From contig NC_081338.1 of the NCBI RefSeq assembly GCF_022539665.2, forward strand, positions 1 to 64,000: a stretch of 64,000 nt of DNA, given 5' to 3'. This DNA is from Daphnia carinata. Its lineage: Eukaryota > Arthropoda > Branchiopoda > Diplostraca > Daphniidae. The notes beneath the pieces are model-generated. The model saw nothing but the letters and a program-made list of their open reading frames with translations, was not told the DNA's origin and searched no databases. How positions within the stretch are numbered: the stretch's first letter is position 1; every line of letters starts with the position of its first letter. This document shows, piece by piece, positions 33,771 to 45,565 of the stretch. A program made the translations under genes and the position numbers.

Positions 33771-33867
33771 ATAGGACTTGTATCGAGGGCGATTCATTCA
33801 GTGCTAGTATGACAAATCATAATTTCAAATACAATTATGGACATGAATTTTTCTTTGAATTTCTTTG

Positions 33868-33951
33868 TGTCAGAAGAGGGATTCGAACCCTCGCCCAGAG
33901 AACTGGACTGCGACCTGAACGCAGCGCCTTGGACCGCTCGGCCATCCTGAC
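33868..33951 (-). tRNA. tRNA-Leu(CAG), unit 2
   Basis: Identical in the mature region to unit 1. Confidence 0.96.
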
Positions 33952-34064
33952 ATGAACGCACTTTGCTATCTCTTCGAAGCGGAAGTATGCAAGTCACACG
34001 TGTGACGATAACTCATCTATTGCATGCTGCTTGTAACGTCTGTCACATGCATTAAATACACTGT

Positions 34065-34146
34065 GCCCTCTATGAGAATTGAACTCATGACCACTAGTTA
34101 ACCATCTGTGTACAAGACTAGTGCTCTGCCACTGAGCTAAGAAGGC
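34065..34146 (-). tRNA. tRNA-Thr(UGU), unit 2
   Basis: 11-nt intron (CACAGATGGTT). The acceptor GCCTTCT/AGAGGGC pairs with one G-U. Confidence 0.93.
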
Positions 34147-34217
34147 TGATGTGTCAAAACTGCAATAACATGGCATTGCGTATTAAACGGGCTTTTGCTA
34201 CAATAATAAATAAAGAA

Positions 34218-34266
34218 AAAATGTGGAACGCTTCACGATTTTGCGTGTCATCCTTGCGCAGGGGCC

Positions 34267-34306
<40 letters not shown>

Positions 34307-34322
34307 ATTCCGTATGGAATAC
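34218..34322 (-). ncRNA. U6 snRNA, unit 2
   Basis: Same as unit 1, complete with TATA box upstream and T6 terminator. Confidence 0.97.
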
Positions 34323-35038
34323 AACACCAAGCGTGCCAACCAAAGCTTTTATACCTCTTGTAGTTCAAGTGTCATTGGTTGCTGCAGGTTAACGTTGAAA
34401 GTATGGGAATTGGATCTAGTTAGTAGTGAACGTTAGCCATCCGTCAGTTTTGTAAAGTGAACTATATTCAGGTACTTACTGGCCGATGGCTAGTAGTGCC
34501 TAGTAGTGCCCTCAGGCTGATTGCACGAAATAATAGTCATGTTACGTTAAGGGATTTTGAGTTGTCAGCGTTATCGGCTAAATTGACGTAGCGTGATTTT
34601 CTTACATTTAGTTGATGCGCCAATTAACGCGTTATTTCAACGATACATTAACGTAAGTGTTCACGTGATTGTAACAATTTTGATAAAAGTACAGGAAAAG
34701 CATAGCCGCTTTATATATTCATTCGGTAAAAATAGCGACATGTTTTGAAATAGTGTGTTGTTTAACGTTACCCAATAAAGCTTTTGTAACATCAACCCCT
34801 TATATTATTCATTAACGTAATGCATTAGGGCATTAAGTCCCAAATATACTGCTAAATCCAAGGCGTATAAAAATTGTTAACCTATGAGCGCTGCTCTTAT
34901 TATCAGGAAAAATGTTTCTCGAGCTAGTAAAATGGAAGGGTTTGGGGAATTTGAATGCAGTCCAAAGGGTCCGATTGGTAATGAGGTACAGCAAAACAAA
35001 TGGAAACAATTACCAAATAGTAAAACTGAAGTAAAATA

Positions 35039-35133
35039 TCCTTCGAACCGGAGTTGAACCAGTGACCTATGGATAACTCGATAATCACCTTTAGTCTACA
35101 GTCCACCGCTCTACCAACTGAGCTATCGAAGGA
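35039..35133 (-). tRNA. tRNA-Tyr(GUA), unit 3
   Basis: 21-nt intron type a; exons as in unit 1. Confidence 0.95.
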
Positions 35134-35301
35134 ATAATTCAAATTCGACTTAGTTTTCTACACGCTTCGGGGCAACTGAGTCAATTTCGGAAAGTAGTTA
35201 CATAAAGTTTTTGCTTCTATCCCAATTTGCACACAAAATAGCGTTGCATGACGGTTGCCTTGGCCTCTTGTGATTATCTACACACTGCTATCTGGTGCAA
35301 C

Positions 35302-35378
35302 GCAGATGGTAGGATTCGTACGCTCCCAGAGGGAAACTGATTTCTAGTCAGTCGCCTTAACCACTCGGCCACATCTGC
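35302..35378 (-). pseudogene. tRNA-Ser(AGA) with T-arm deletion, unit 3
   Basis: Keeps the longer variable arm (ending GGGAGC) but has lost four bases (GGTT) at the T-stem/T-loop border, removing the internal promoter B-box core. Probably not functional. Confidence 0.8.
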
Positions 35379-35474
35379 ATAAATTTGTATCGAGGGCGAT
35401 TCATTCAGTGCTAGTATGACAAATCATAATTTCAAATACAATTATGGACATGAATTTTTCTTTGAATTTCTTTA

Positions 35475-35558
35475 TGTCAGAAGAGGGATTCGAACCCTCG
35501 CCCAGAGAACTGGACTGCGACCTGAACGCAGCGCCTTGGACCGCTCGGCCATCCTGAC
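35475..35558 (-). tRNA. tRNA-Leu(CAG), unit 3
   Basis: Mature region as in unit 1; the flanking base downstream differs. Confidence 0.96.
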
Positions 35559-35671
35559 ATGAACGCACTTTGCTATCTCTTCGAAGCGGAAGTATGCAAG
35601 TCACACGTGTGACGATAACTCATCTATTGCATGCTGCTTGTAACGTCTGTCACATGCATTAAATACACTGT

Positions 35672-35753
35672 GTCCTCTATGAGAATTGAACTCATGACCA
35701 CTAGTTAACCACCATGTTACAAGACTAGTGCTCTGCCACTGAGCTAAGAAGGC
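35672..35753 (-). tRNA. tRNA-Thr(UGU), unit 3
   Basis: 11-nt intron (ACATGGTGGTT). The 3' acceptor has GGAC for GGGC, giving a C2-A71 mismatch, so function is less certain. Confidence 0.85.
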
Positions 35754-35824
35754 TGATGTGTCAAAACTGCAAGAACATGGCATTGCGTATTAAACGGGCT
35801 TTTGCTACAATAATAAATAAAGAA

Positions 35825-35873
35825 AAAATGTGGAACGCTTCACGATTTTGCGTGTCATCCTTGCGCAGGGGCC

Positions 35874-35913
<40 letters not shown>

Positions 35914-35929
35914 ATTCCGTATGGAATAC
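35825..35929 (-). ncRNA. U6 snRNA, unit 3
   Basis: Complete copy, same as unit 1. Confidence 0.97.
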
Positions 35930-36645
35930 AACACCAAGCGTGCCAACCAAAGCTTTTATACCTCTTGTAGTTCAAGTGTCATTGGTTGCTGCAGGTTAAC
36001 GTTGAAAGTATGGGAATTGGATCTAGTTAGTAGTGAACGTTAGCCATCCGTCAGTTTTGTAAAGTGAACTATATTCAGGTACTTACTGGCCGATGGCTAG
36101 TAGTGCCTAGTAGTGCCCTCAGGCTGATTGCACGAAATAATAGTCATGTTACGTTAAGGGATTTTGAGTTGTCAGCGTTATCGGCTAAATTGACGTAGCG
36201 TGATTTTCTTACATTTAGTTGATGCGCCAATTAACGCGTTATTTCAACGATACATTAACGTAAGTGTTCACGTGATTGTAACAATTTTGATAAAAGTACA
36301 GGAAAAGCATAGCCGCTTTATATATTCATTCGGTAAAAATAGCGACATGTTTTGAAATAGTGTGTTGTTTAACGTTACCCAATAAAGCTTTTGTAACATC
36401 AACCCCTTATATTATTCATTAACGTAATGCATTAGGGCATTAAGTCCCAAATCTACTGCTAAATCCAAGGCGTATAAAAATTGTTAACCTATGAGCGCTG
36501 CTCTTATTATCAGGAAAAATGTTTCTCGAGCTAGTAAAATGGAAGGGTTTGGGGAATTTGAATGCAGTCCAAAGGGTCCGATTGGTAATGAGGTACAGCA
36601 AAACAAATGGAAACAATTACCAAATAGTAAAACTGAAGTAAAATA

Positions 36646-36740
36646 TCCTTCGAACCGGAGTTGAACCAGTGACCTATGGATAACTCGATAATCACCTTTA
36701 GTCTACAGTCCACCGCTCTACCAACTGAGCTATCGAAGGA
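36646..36740 (-). tRNA. tRNA-Tyr(GUA), unit 4
   Basis: 21-nt intron type a. Confidence 0.95.
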
Positions 36741-36908
36741 ATAATTCAAATTCGACTTAGTTTTCTACACGCTTCGGGGCAACTGAGTCAATTTCGGAAA
36801 GTATTTACATAAAGTTTTTGCTTCTATCCCAATTTGCACACAAAATAGCGTTGCATGACGGTTGCCTTGGCCTCTTGTGATTATCTACACACTGCTATCT
36901 GGTGCAAC

Positions 36909-36985
36909 GCAGATGGTAGGATTCGAACCCACCCAAAGGGAAACTGATTTCTAGTCAGTCGCCTTAACCACTCGGCCACATCTGC
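36909..36985 (-). tRNA. tRNA-Ser(AGA)-like, short variable arm, unit 4
   Basis: 77 nt, intact anticodon stem and T-loop, shortened variable arm (TTCCCTTTGG). Confidence 0.7.
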
Positions 36986-37081
36986 TGATATTTGTATCGA
37001 GGGCGATTCATTCATTGCTAGTATGACAAATCATAATTTCAAATACAATTATGGACATGAATTTTTCTTTGAATTTCTTTG

Positions 37082-37165
37082 TGTCAGAAGAGGGATTCGA
37101 ACCCTCGCCCAGAGAACTGGACTGCGACCTGAACGCAGCGCCTTGGACCGCTCGGCCATCCTGAC
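37082..37165 (-). tRNA. tRNA-Leu(CAG), unit 4
   Basis: Mature region as in unit 1. Confidence 0.96.
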
Positions 37166-37278
37166 ATGAACGCACTTTGCTATCTCTTCGAAGCGGAAGT
37201 ATGCAAGTCACACGTGTGACGATAACTCATCTATTGCATGCTGCTTGTAACGTCTGTCACATGCATTAAATACACTGT

Positions 37279-37360
37279 GCCCTCTATGAGAATTGAACTC
37301 ATGACCACTAGTTAGCCATCTGGTTACAAGACTAGTGCTCTGCCACTGAGCTAAGAAGGC
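37279..37360 (-). tRNA. tRNA-Thr(UGU), unit 4
   Basis: 11-nt intron (ACCAGATGGCT). Confidence 0.93.
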
Positions 37361-37431
37361 TGATGTGTCAAAACTGCAAGAACATGGCATTGCGTATTAA
37401 ACGGGCTTTTGCTACAATAATAAATAAAGAA

Positions 37432-37480
37432 AAAATGTGGAACGCTTCACGATTTTGCGTGTCATCCTTGCGCAGGGGCC

Positions 37481-37520
<40 letters not shown>

Positions 37521-37536
37521 ATTCCGTATGGAATAC
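37432..37536 (-). ncRNA. U6 snRNA, unit 4
   Basis: Complete copy, same as unit 1. Confidence 0.97.
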
Positions 37537-38253
37537 AACACCAAGCGTGCCAACCAAAGCTTTTATACCTCTTGTAGTTCAAGTGTTATTGGTTGCTGCA
37601 GGTTAACGTTGAAAGTATGGGAATTGGATCTAGTTAGTAGTGAACGTTAGCCATCCGTCAGTTTTGTAAAGTGAACTATATTCAGGTACTTACTGGCCGA
37701 TGGCTAGTAGTGCCTAATAGTGCCCTCAGGCTGATTGCACGAAATAATAGTCATGTTACGTTAAGGGATTTTGAGTTGTCAGCGTTATCGGCTAAATTGA
37801 CGTAGCGTGATTTTCTTACATTTAGTTGATGCGCCAATTAACGCGTTATTTCAACGATACATTAACGTAAGTGTTCACGTGATTGTAACAATTTTGATAA
37901 AAGTACAGGAAAAGCATAGCCGCTTTATATATTCATTCGGTAAAAATAGCGACATGTTTTGAAATAGTGTGTTGTTTAACGTTACCCAATAAAGCTTTTG
38001 TAACATCAACCCCTTATATTATTCATTAACGTAATGCATTAGGGCATTAAGTCCCAAATCTACTGCTAAATCCAAGGCGTTATAAAAATTGTTAACCTAT
38101 GAGCGCTGCTCTTATTAACAGGAAAAATGTTTCTCGAGCTAGTAAAATGGAAGGGTTTGGGGAATTTGAATGCAGTCCAAAGGGTCCGATTGGTAATGAG
38201 GTACAGCAAAACAAATGGAAACAATTACCAAATAGTAAAACTGAACCAAAATT

Positions 38254-38342
38254 TCCTTCGAACCGGAGTTGAACCAGTGACCTATGGATAACTCATTTTA
38301 TAGCCTACAGTCCACCGCTCTACCAACTGAGCTATCGAAGGA
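38254..38342 (-). tRNA. tRNA-Tyr(GUA), unit 5
   Basis: 15-nt intron identical to unit 1, unlike its neighbours; the flank 'aaccaaaattt' is also shared with unit 1. Confidence 0.95.
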
Positions 38343-38510
38343 ATAATTCAAATTCGACTTAGTTTTCTACACGCTTCGGGGCAACTGAGTCAATTTCGGA
38401 AAGTATTTACATAAAGTTTTTGCTTCTATCCCAATTTGCACACAAAATAGCGTTGCATGACGGTTGCCTTGGCCTCTTGTGATTATCTACACACTGCTAT
38501 CTGGTGCAAC

Positions 38511-38587
38511 GCAGATGGTAGGATTCGAACCCACCCAGAAGGAAACTGATTTCTAGTCAGTCGCCTTAACCACTCGGCCACATCTGC
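38511..38587 (-). tRNA. tRNA-Ser(AGA)-like, short variable arm, unit 5
   Basis: 77 nt, intact anticodon stem and T-loop, short variable arm. Confidence 0.7.
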
Positions 38588-38678
38588 TGATATTTGTATC
38601 GAGGGCGATTCATTCATTGCTAGTATGACAAATCATAATTTCAAATACAATTATGGAATTTTTCTTTGAATTTCTTTA

Positions 38679-38762
38679 TGTCAGAAGAGGGATTCGAACC
38701 CTCGCCCAGAGAACTGGACTGCGACCTGAACGCAGCGCCTTGGACCGCTCGGCCATCCTGAC
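38679..38762 (-). tRNA. tRNA-Leu(CAG), unit 5
   Basis: Mature region as in unit 1. The 5' flank ('aaacaagc' on plus) is a variant shared with unit 10. Confidence 0.96.
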
Positions 38763-38875
38763 AAACAAGCACTTTGCTATCTCTTCGAAGCGGAAGTATG
38801 CAAGTCACACGTGTGACGATAACTCATCTATTGCATGCTGCTTGTAACGTCTGTCACATGCATTAAATACACTGT

Positions 38876-38957
38876 GCCCTCTATGAGAATTGAACTCATG
38901 ACCACTAGTTAACCATCTGGTTACAAGACTAGTGCTCTGCCACTGAGCTAAGAAGGC
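38876..38957 (-). tRNA. tRNA-Thr(UGU), unit 5
   Basis: 11-nt intron (ACCAGATGGTT). Confidence 0.93.
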
Positions 38958-39028
38958 TGATGTGTCAAAACTGCAAGAACATGGCATTGCGTATTAAACG
39001 GGCTTTTGCTACAATAATAAATAAAGAA

Positions 39029-39077
39029 AAAATGTGGAACGCTTCACGATTTTGCGTGTCATCCTTGCGCAGGGGCC

Positions 39078-39117
<40 letters not shown>

Positions 39118-39133
39118 ATTCCGTATGGAATAC
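39029..39133 (-). ncRNA. U6 snRNA, unit 5
   Basis: Complete copy, same as unit 1. Confidence 0.97.
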
Positions 39134-39850
39134 AACACCAAGCGTGCCAACCAAAGCTTTTATACCTCTTGTAGTTCAAGTGTTATTGGTTGCTGCAGGT
39201 TAACGTTGAAAGTATGGGAATTGGATCTAGTTAGTAGTGAACGTTAGCCATCCGTCAGTTTTGTAAAGTGAACTATATTCAGGTACTTACTGGCCGATGG
39301 CTAGTAGTGCCTAGTAGTGCCCTCAGGCTGATTGCACGAAATAATAGTCATGTTACGTTAAGGGATTTTGAGTTGTCAGCGTTATCGGCTAAATTGACGT
39401 AGCGTGATTTTCTTACATTTAGTTGATGCGCCAATTAACGCGTTATTTCAACGATACATTAACGTAAGTGTTCACGTGATTGTAACAATTTTGATAAAAG
39501 TACAGGAAAAGCATAGCCGCTTTATATATTCATTCGGTAAAAATAGCGACATGTTTTGAAATAGTGTGTTGTTTAACGTTACCCAATAAAGCTTTTGTAA
39601 CATCAACCCCTTATATTATTCATTAACGTAATGCATTAGGGCATTAAGTCCCAAATCTACTGCTAAATCCAAGGCGTTATAAAAATTGTTAACCTATGAG
39701 CGCTGCTCTTATTAACAGGAAAAATGTTTCTCGAGCTAGTAAAATGGAAGGGTTTGGGGAATTTGAATGCAGTCCAAAGGGTCCGATTGGTAATGAGGTA
39801 CAGCAAAACAAATGGAAACAATTACCAAATAGTAAAACTGAAGTAAAATA

Positions 39851-39945
39851 TCCTTCGAACCGGAGTTGAACCAGTGACCTATGGATAACTCGATAATCAC
39901 CTTTAGTCTACAGTCCACCGCTCTACCAACTGAGCTATCGAAGGA
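39851..39945 (-). tRNA. tRNA-Tyr(GUA), unit 6
   Basis: 21-nt intron type a. Confidence 0.95.
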
Positions 39946-40113
39946 ATAATTCAAATTCGACTTAGTTTTCTACACGCTTCGGGGCAACTGAGTCAATTTC
40001 GGAAAGTATTTACATAAAGTTTTTGCTTCTATCCCAATTTGCACACAAAATAGCGTTGCATGACGGTTGCCTTGGCCTCTTGTGATTATCTACACACTGC
40101 TATCTGGTGCAAC

Positions 40114-40194
40114 GCAGATGGTAGGATTCGAACCTACGCTCCCGAAGGGAAACTGATTTCTAGTCAGTCGCCTTAACCACTCGGCCACATCTGC
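40114..40194 (-). tRNA. tRNA-Ser(AGA), intact, unit 6
   Basis: 81 nt with a proper class II variable arm (TCCC-TTC-GGGA), T-stem GTAGG/CCTAC and T-loop TTCGAAT. It is the only normal-looking Ser(AGA) gene in the array. Confidence 0.95.
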
Positions 40195-40290
40195 TGATAT
40201 TTGTATCGAGGGCGATTCATTCATTGCTAGTATGACAAATCATAATTTCAAATACAATTATGGACATGAATTTTTCTTTGAATTTCTTTG

Positions 40291-40374
40291 TGTCAGAAGA
40301 GGGATTCGAACCCTCGCCCAGAGAACTGGACTGCGACCTGAACGCAGCGCCTTGGACCGCTCGGCCATCCTGAC
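40291..40374 (-). tRNA. tRNA-Leu(CAG), unit 6
   Basis: Mature region as in unit 1. Confidence 0.96.
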
Positions 40375-40487
40375 ATGAACGCACTTTGCTATCTCTTCGA
40401 AGCGGAAGTATGCAAGTCACACGTGTGACGATAACTCATCTATTGCATGCTGCTTGTAACGTCTGTCACATGCATTAAATACACACT

Positions 40488-40572
40488 GCCTCCTATGAGA
40501 ATTGAACTCATGACCACTAGTTAACGATTACGAAAGTACAAGACTAGTGCTCTGCCACTGAGCTAAGAAGGC
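40488..40572 (-). tRNA. tRNA-Thr(UGU), unit 6
   Basis: 14-nt intron (CTTTCGTAATCGTT). Confidence 0.93.
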
Positions 40573-40643
40573 TTATTTGTCAAAACTGCAAGAACATGGC
40601 ATTGCGTATTAAACGGGCTTTTGCTACAATAATAAATAAAGAA

Positions 40644-40692
40644 AAAATGTGGAACGCTTCACGATTTTGCGTGTCATCCTTGCGCAGGGGCC

Positions 40693-40732
<40 letters not shown>

Positions 40733-40748
40733 ATTCCGTATGGAATAC
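40644..40748 (-). ncRNA. U6 snRNA, unit 6
   Basis: Complete copy, same as unit 1. Confidence 0.97.
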
Positions 40749-41466
40749 AACACCAAGCGTGCCAACCAAAGCTTTTATACCTCTTGTAGTTCAAGTGTTA
40801 TTGGTTGCTGCAGGTTAACGTTGAAAGTATGGGAATTGGATCTAGTTAGTAGTGAACGTTAGCCATCCGTCAGTTTTGTAAAGTGAACTATATTCAGGTA
40901 CTTACTGGCCGATGGCTAGTAGTGCCTAGTAGTGCCCTCAGGCTGATTGCACGAAATAATAGTCATGTTACGTTAAGGGATTTTGAGTTGTCAGCGTTAT
41001 CGGCTAAATTGACGTAGCGTGATTTTTCTTACATTTAGTTGATGCGCCAATTAACGCGTTATTTCAACGATACATTAACGTAAGTGTTCACGTGATTGTA
41101 ACAATTTTGATAAAAGTACAGGAAAAGCATAGCCGCTTTATATATTCATTCGGTAAAAATAGCGACATGTTTTAAAATAGTGTGTTGTTTAACGTTACCC
41201 AATAAAGCTTTTGTAACATCAACCCCTTATATTATTCATTAACGTAATGCATTAGGGCATTAAGTCCCAAATCTACTGCTAAATCCAAGGCGTTATAAAA
41301 ATTGTTAACCTATGAGCGCTGCTCTTATTAACAGGAAAAATGTTTCTCGAGCTAGTAAAATGGAAGGGTTTGGGGAATTTGAATGCAGTCCAAAGGGTCC
41401 GATTGGTAATGAGGTACAGCAAAACAAATGGAAACAATTACCAAATAGTAAAACTGAAGTCAAATG

Positions 41467-41554
41467 TCCTTCGAACCGGAGTTGAACCAGTGACCTATGG
41501 ATATCTTTTTTCCAGCCTACAGTCCACCGCTCTACCAACTGAGCTATCGAAGGA
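41467..41554 (-). tRNA. tRNA-Tyr(GUA), unit 7
   Basis: 14-nt intron with an A6 run (GCTGGAAAAAAGAT), found in this unit only. Confidence 0.94.
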
Positions 41555-41722
41555 ATAATTCAAATTCGACTTAGTTTTCTACACGCTTCGGGGCAACTGA
41601 GTCAATTTCGGAAAGTATTTACATAAAGTTTTTGCTTCTATCCCAATTTGCACACAAAATAGCGTTGCATGACGGTTGCCTTGGCCTCTTGTGATTATCT
41701 ACACACTGCTATCTGGTGCAAC

Positions 41723-41799
41723 GCAGATGGTAGGATTCGGACCCACCCAAAAGGAAACTGATTTCTAGTCATTCGCCTTAATCACTCGGCCACATCTGC
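41723..41799 (-). pseudogene. tRNA-Ser(AGA) degraded copy, unit 7
   Basis: Same three defects as unit 2, including the internal T4. Confidence 0.8.
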
Positions 41800-41895
41800 T
41801 GATATTTGTATCGAGGGCGATTCATTCATTGCTAGTATGACAAATCATAATTTCAAATACAATTATGGACATGAATTTTTCTTTGAATTTCTTTG

Positions 41896-41979
41896 TGTCA
41901 GAAGAGGGATTCGAACCCTCGCCCAGAGAACTGGACTGCGACCTGAACGCAGCGCCTTGGACCGCTCGGCCATCCTGAC
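41896..41979 (-). tRNA. tRNA-Leu(CAG), unit 7
   Basis: Mature region as in unit 1. Confidence 0.96.
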
Positions 41980-42092
41980 ATGAACGCACTTTGCTATCTC
42001 TTCGAAGCGGAAGTATGCAAGTCACACGTGTGACGATAACTCATCTATTGCATGCTGCTTGTAACGTCTGTCACATGCATTAAATACACTGT

Positions 42093-42174
42093 GCCCTCTA
42101 TGAGAATTGAACTCATGACCACTAGTTAGCCATCTGGTTACAAGACTAGTGCTCTGCCACTGAGCTAAGAAGGC
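42093..42174 (-). tRNA. tRNA-Thr(UGU), unit 7
   Basis: 11-nt intron (ACCAGATGGCT), as in unit 4. Confidence 0.93.
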
Positions 42175-42245
42175 TGATGTGTCAAAACTGCAAGAACATG
42201 GCATTGCGTATTAAACGGGCTTTTGCTACAATAATAAATAAAGAA

Positions 42246-42294
42246 AAAATGTGGAACGCTTCACGATTTTGCGTGTCATCCTTGCGCAGGGGCC

Positions 42295-42334
<40 letters not shown>

Positions 42335-42350
42335 ATTCCGTATGGAATAC
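42246..42350 (-). ncRNA. U6 snRNA, unit 7
   Basis: Complete copy, same as unit 1. Confidence 0.97.
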
Positions 42351-43067
42351 AACACCAAGCGTGCCAACCAAAGCTTTTATACCTCTTGTAGTTCAAGTGT
42401 TATTGGTTGCTGCAGGTTAACGTTGAAAGTATGGGAATTGGATCTAGTTAGTAGTGAACGTTAGCCATCCGTCAGTTTTGTAAAGTGAACTATATTCAGG
42501 TACTTACTGGCCGATGGCTAGTAGTGCCTAGTAGTGCCCTCAGGCTGATTGCACGAAATAATAGTCATGTTACGTTAAGGGATTTTGAGTTGTCAGCGTT
42601 ATCGGCTAAATTGACGTAGCGTGATTTTCTTACATTTAGTTGATGCGCCAATTAACGCGTTATTTCAACGATACATTAACGTAAGTGTTCACGTGATTGT
42701 AACAATTTTGATAAAAGTACAGGAAAAGCATAGCCGCTTTATATATTCATTCGGTAAAAATAGCGACATGTTTTGAAATAGTGTGTTGTTTAACGTTACC
42801 CAATAAAGCTTTTGTAACATCAACCCCTTATATTATTCATTAACGTAATGCATTAGGGCATTAAGTCCCAAATCTACTGCTAAATCCAAGGCGTTATAAA
42901 AATTGTTAACCTATGAGCGCTGCTCTTATTAACAGGAAAAATGTTTCTCGAGCTAGTAAAATGGAAGGGTTTGGGGAATTTGAATGCAGTCCAAAGGGTC
43001 CGATTGGTAATGAGGTACAGCAAAACAAATGGAAACAATTACCAAATAGTAAAACTGAAGTCAAATA

Positions 43068-43162
43068 TCCTTCGAACCGGAGTTGAACCAGTGACCTATG
43101 GATAACTCGATAATCACCTTTAGTCTACAGTCCACCGCTCTACCAACTGAGCTATCGAAGGA
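43068..43162 (-). tRNA. tRNA-Tyr(GUA), unit 8
   Basis: 21-nt intron type a. Confidence 0.95.
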
Positions 43163-43330
43163 ATAATTCAAATTCGACTTAGTTTTCTACACGCTTCGGG
43201 GCAACTGAGTCAATTTCGGAAAGTATTTACATAAAGTTTTTGCTTCTATCCCAATTTGCACACAAAATAGCGTTGCATGACGGTTGCCTTGGCCTCTTGT
43301 GATTATCTACACACTGCTATCTGGGTCGAC

Positions 43331-43411
43331 GCAGATGGTAGGATTCGAACCTACGCTCCCAATAGGAAACTGATTTCGAGTCAGTCGCCTTAACCACTCG
43401 GCCACATCTGC
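43331..43411 (-). tRNA. tRNA-Ser(CGA), intact, unit 8
   Basis: 81 nt with full variable arm and normal T-arm. The anticodon loop is CTCGAAA, so the anticodon is CGA and it reads UCG. It is the only unit with this anticodon, and its 5' neighbourhood ('gggtcgac' on plus) also differs from other units. Confidence 0.95.
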
Positions 43412-43504
43412 ATATTGTATCGAGGGCGATTCATTCATTGCTAGTATGACAAATCATAATTTCAAATACAATTATGGACATGAATTTTTCTTTGAATTTC
43501 TTTG

Positions 43505-43588
43505 TGTCAGAAGAGGGATTCGAACCCTCGCCCAGAGAACTGGACTGCGACCTGAACGCAGCGCCTTGGACCGCTCGGCCATCCTGAC
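43505..43588 (-). tRNA. tRNA-Leu(CAG), unit 8
   Basis: Mature region as in unit 1. Confidence 0.96.
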
Positions 43589-43701
43589 ATGAACGCACTT
43601 TGCTATCTCTTCGAAGCGGAAGTATGCAAGTCACACGTGTGACGATAACTCATCTATTGCATGCTGCTTGTAACGTCTGTCACATGCATTAAATACACTG
43701 T

Positions 43702-43783
43702 GCCTCCTATGAGAATTGAACTCATGACCTCTAGTTAACGATCATGTTACAAGACTAGTGCTCTGCCACTGAGCTAAGAAGGC
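43702..43783 (-). tRNA. tRNA-Thr(UGU), unit 8
   Basis: 11-nt intron (ACATGATCGTT). One base after the anticodon stem differs (AGGTC for TGGTC); the same variant recurs in unit 15. Confidence 0.92.
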
Positions 43784-43854
43784 TGATGTGTCAAAACTGC
43801 AAGAACATGGCATTGCGTATTAAACGGGCTTTTGCTACAATAATAAATAAAGAA

Positions 43855-43903
43855 AAAATGTGGAACGCTTCACGATTTTGCGTGTCATCCTTGCGCAGGG
43901 GCC

Positions 43904-43943
<40 letters not shown>

Positions 43944-43959
43944 ATTCCGTATGGAATAC
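43855..43959 (-). ncRNA. U6 snRNA, unit 8
   Basis: Complete copy, same as unit 1. Confidence 0.97.
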
Positions 43960-44676
43960 AACACCAAGCGTGCCAACCAAAGCTTTTATACCTCTTGTAG
44001 TTCAAGTGTTATTGGTTGCTGCAGGTTAACGTTGAAAGTATGGGAATTGGATCTAGTTAGTAGTGAACGTTAGCCATCCGTCAGTTTTGTAAAGTGAACT
44101 ATATTCAGGTACTTACTGGCCGATGGCTAGTAGTGCCTAGTAGTGCCCTCAGGCTGATTGCACGAAATAATAGTCATGTTACGTTAAGGGATTTTGAGTT
44201 GTCAGCGTTATCGGCTAAATTGACGTAGCGTGATTTTCTTACATTTAGTTGATGCGCCAATTAACGCGTTATTTCAACGATACATTAACGTAAGTGTTCA
44301 CGTGATTGTAACAATTTTGATAAAAGTACAGGAAAAGCATAGCCGCTTTATATATTCATTCGGTAAAAATAGCGACATGTTTTGAAATAGTGTGTTGTTT
44401 AACGTTACCCAATAAAGCTTTTGTAACATCAACCCCTTATATTATTCATTAACGTAATGCATTAGGGCATTAAGTCCCAAATCTACTGCTAAATCCAAGG
44501 CGTTATAAAAATTGTTAACCTATGAGCGCTGCTCTTATTAACAGGAAAAATGTTTCTCGAGCTAGTAAAATGGAAGGGTTTGGGGAATTTGAATGCAGTC
44601 CAAAGGGTCCGATTGGTAATGAGGTACAGCAAAACAAATGGAAACAATTACCAAATAGTAAAACTGAAGTAAAATA

Positions 44677-44771
44677 TCCTTCGAACCGGAGTTGAACCAG
44701 TGACCTATGGATAACTCGATAATCACCTTTAGTCTACAGTCCACCGCTCTACCAACTGAGCTATCGAAGGA
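44677..44771 (-). tRNA. tRNA-Tyr(GUA), unit 9
   Basis: 21-nt intron type a. Confidence 0.95.
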
Positions 44772-44939
44772 ATAATTCAAATTCGACTTAGTTTTCTACA
44801 CGCTTCGGGGCAACTGAGTCAATTTCGGAAAGTAGTTACATAAAGTTTTTGCTTCTATCCCAATTTGCACACAAAATAGCGTTGCATGACGGTTGCCTTG
44901 GCCTCTTGTGATTATCTACACACTGCTATCTGGTGCAAC

Positions 44940-45016
44940 GCAGATGGTAGGATTCGGACCCACCCAAAAGGAAACTGATTTCTAGTCATTCGCCTTAATC
45001 ACTCGGCCACATCTGC
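44940..45016 (-). pseudogene. tRNA-Ser(AGA) degraded copy, unit 9
   Basis: Same defects as unit 2, including the internal T4. Confidence 0.8.
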
Positions 45017-45112
45017 TGAAATTTGTATCGAGGGCGATTCATTCATTGCTAGTATGACAAATCATAATTTCAAATACAATTATGGACATGAATTTTTCTT
45101 TGAATTTCTTTG

Positions 45113-45196
45113 TGTCAGAAGAGGGATTCGAACCCTCGCCCAGAGAACTGGACTGCGACCTGAACGCAGCGCCTTAGACCGCTCGGCCATCCTGAC
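45113..45196 (-). tRNA. tRNA-Leu(CAG), unit 9
   Basis: As unit 1 except one D-loop C to T change (GGTCTAAGG). Confidence 0.95.
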
Positions 45197-45309
45197 ATGA
45201 ACGCACTTTGCTATCTCTTCGAAGCGGAAGTATGCAAGTCACACGTGTGACGATAACTCATCTATTGCATGCTGCTTGTAACGTCTGTCACATGCATTAA
45301 ATACACTGT

Positions 45310-45389
45310 GCCCCCTATGAGAATTGAACTCATGACCACTAGTTAGCCACCAGTACAAGACTAGTGCTCTGCCACTGAGCTAAGAAGGC
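45310..45389 (-). tRNA. tRNA-Thr(UGU), unit 9
   Basis: Shortest intron of the array, 9 nt (CTGGTGGCT). The acceptor has two G-U pairs. Confidence 0.9.
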
Positions 45390-45460
45390 TGATGTGTCAA
45401 AACTGCAAGAACATGGCATTGCGTATTAAACGGGCTTTTGCTACAATAATAAATAAAGAA

Positions 45461-45509
45461 AAAATGTGGAACGCTTCACGATTTTGCGTGTCATCCTTGC
45501 GCAGGGGCC

Positions 45510-45549
<40 letters not shown>

Positions 45550-45565
45550 ATTCCGTATGGAATAC
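45461..45565 (-). ncRNA. U6 snRNA, unit 9
   Basis: Complete copy, same as unit 1. Confidence 0.97.
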
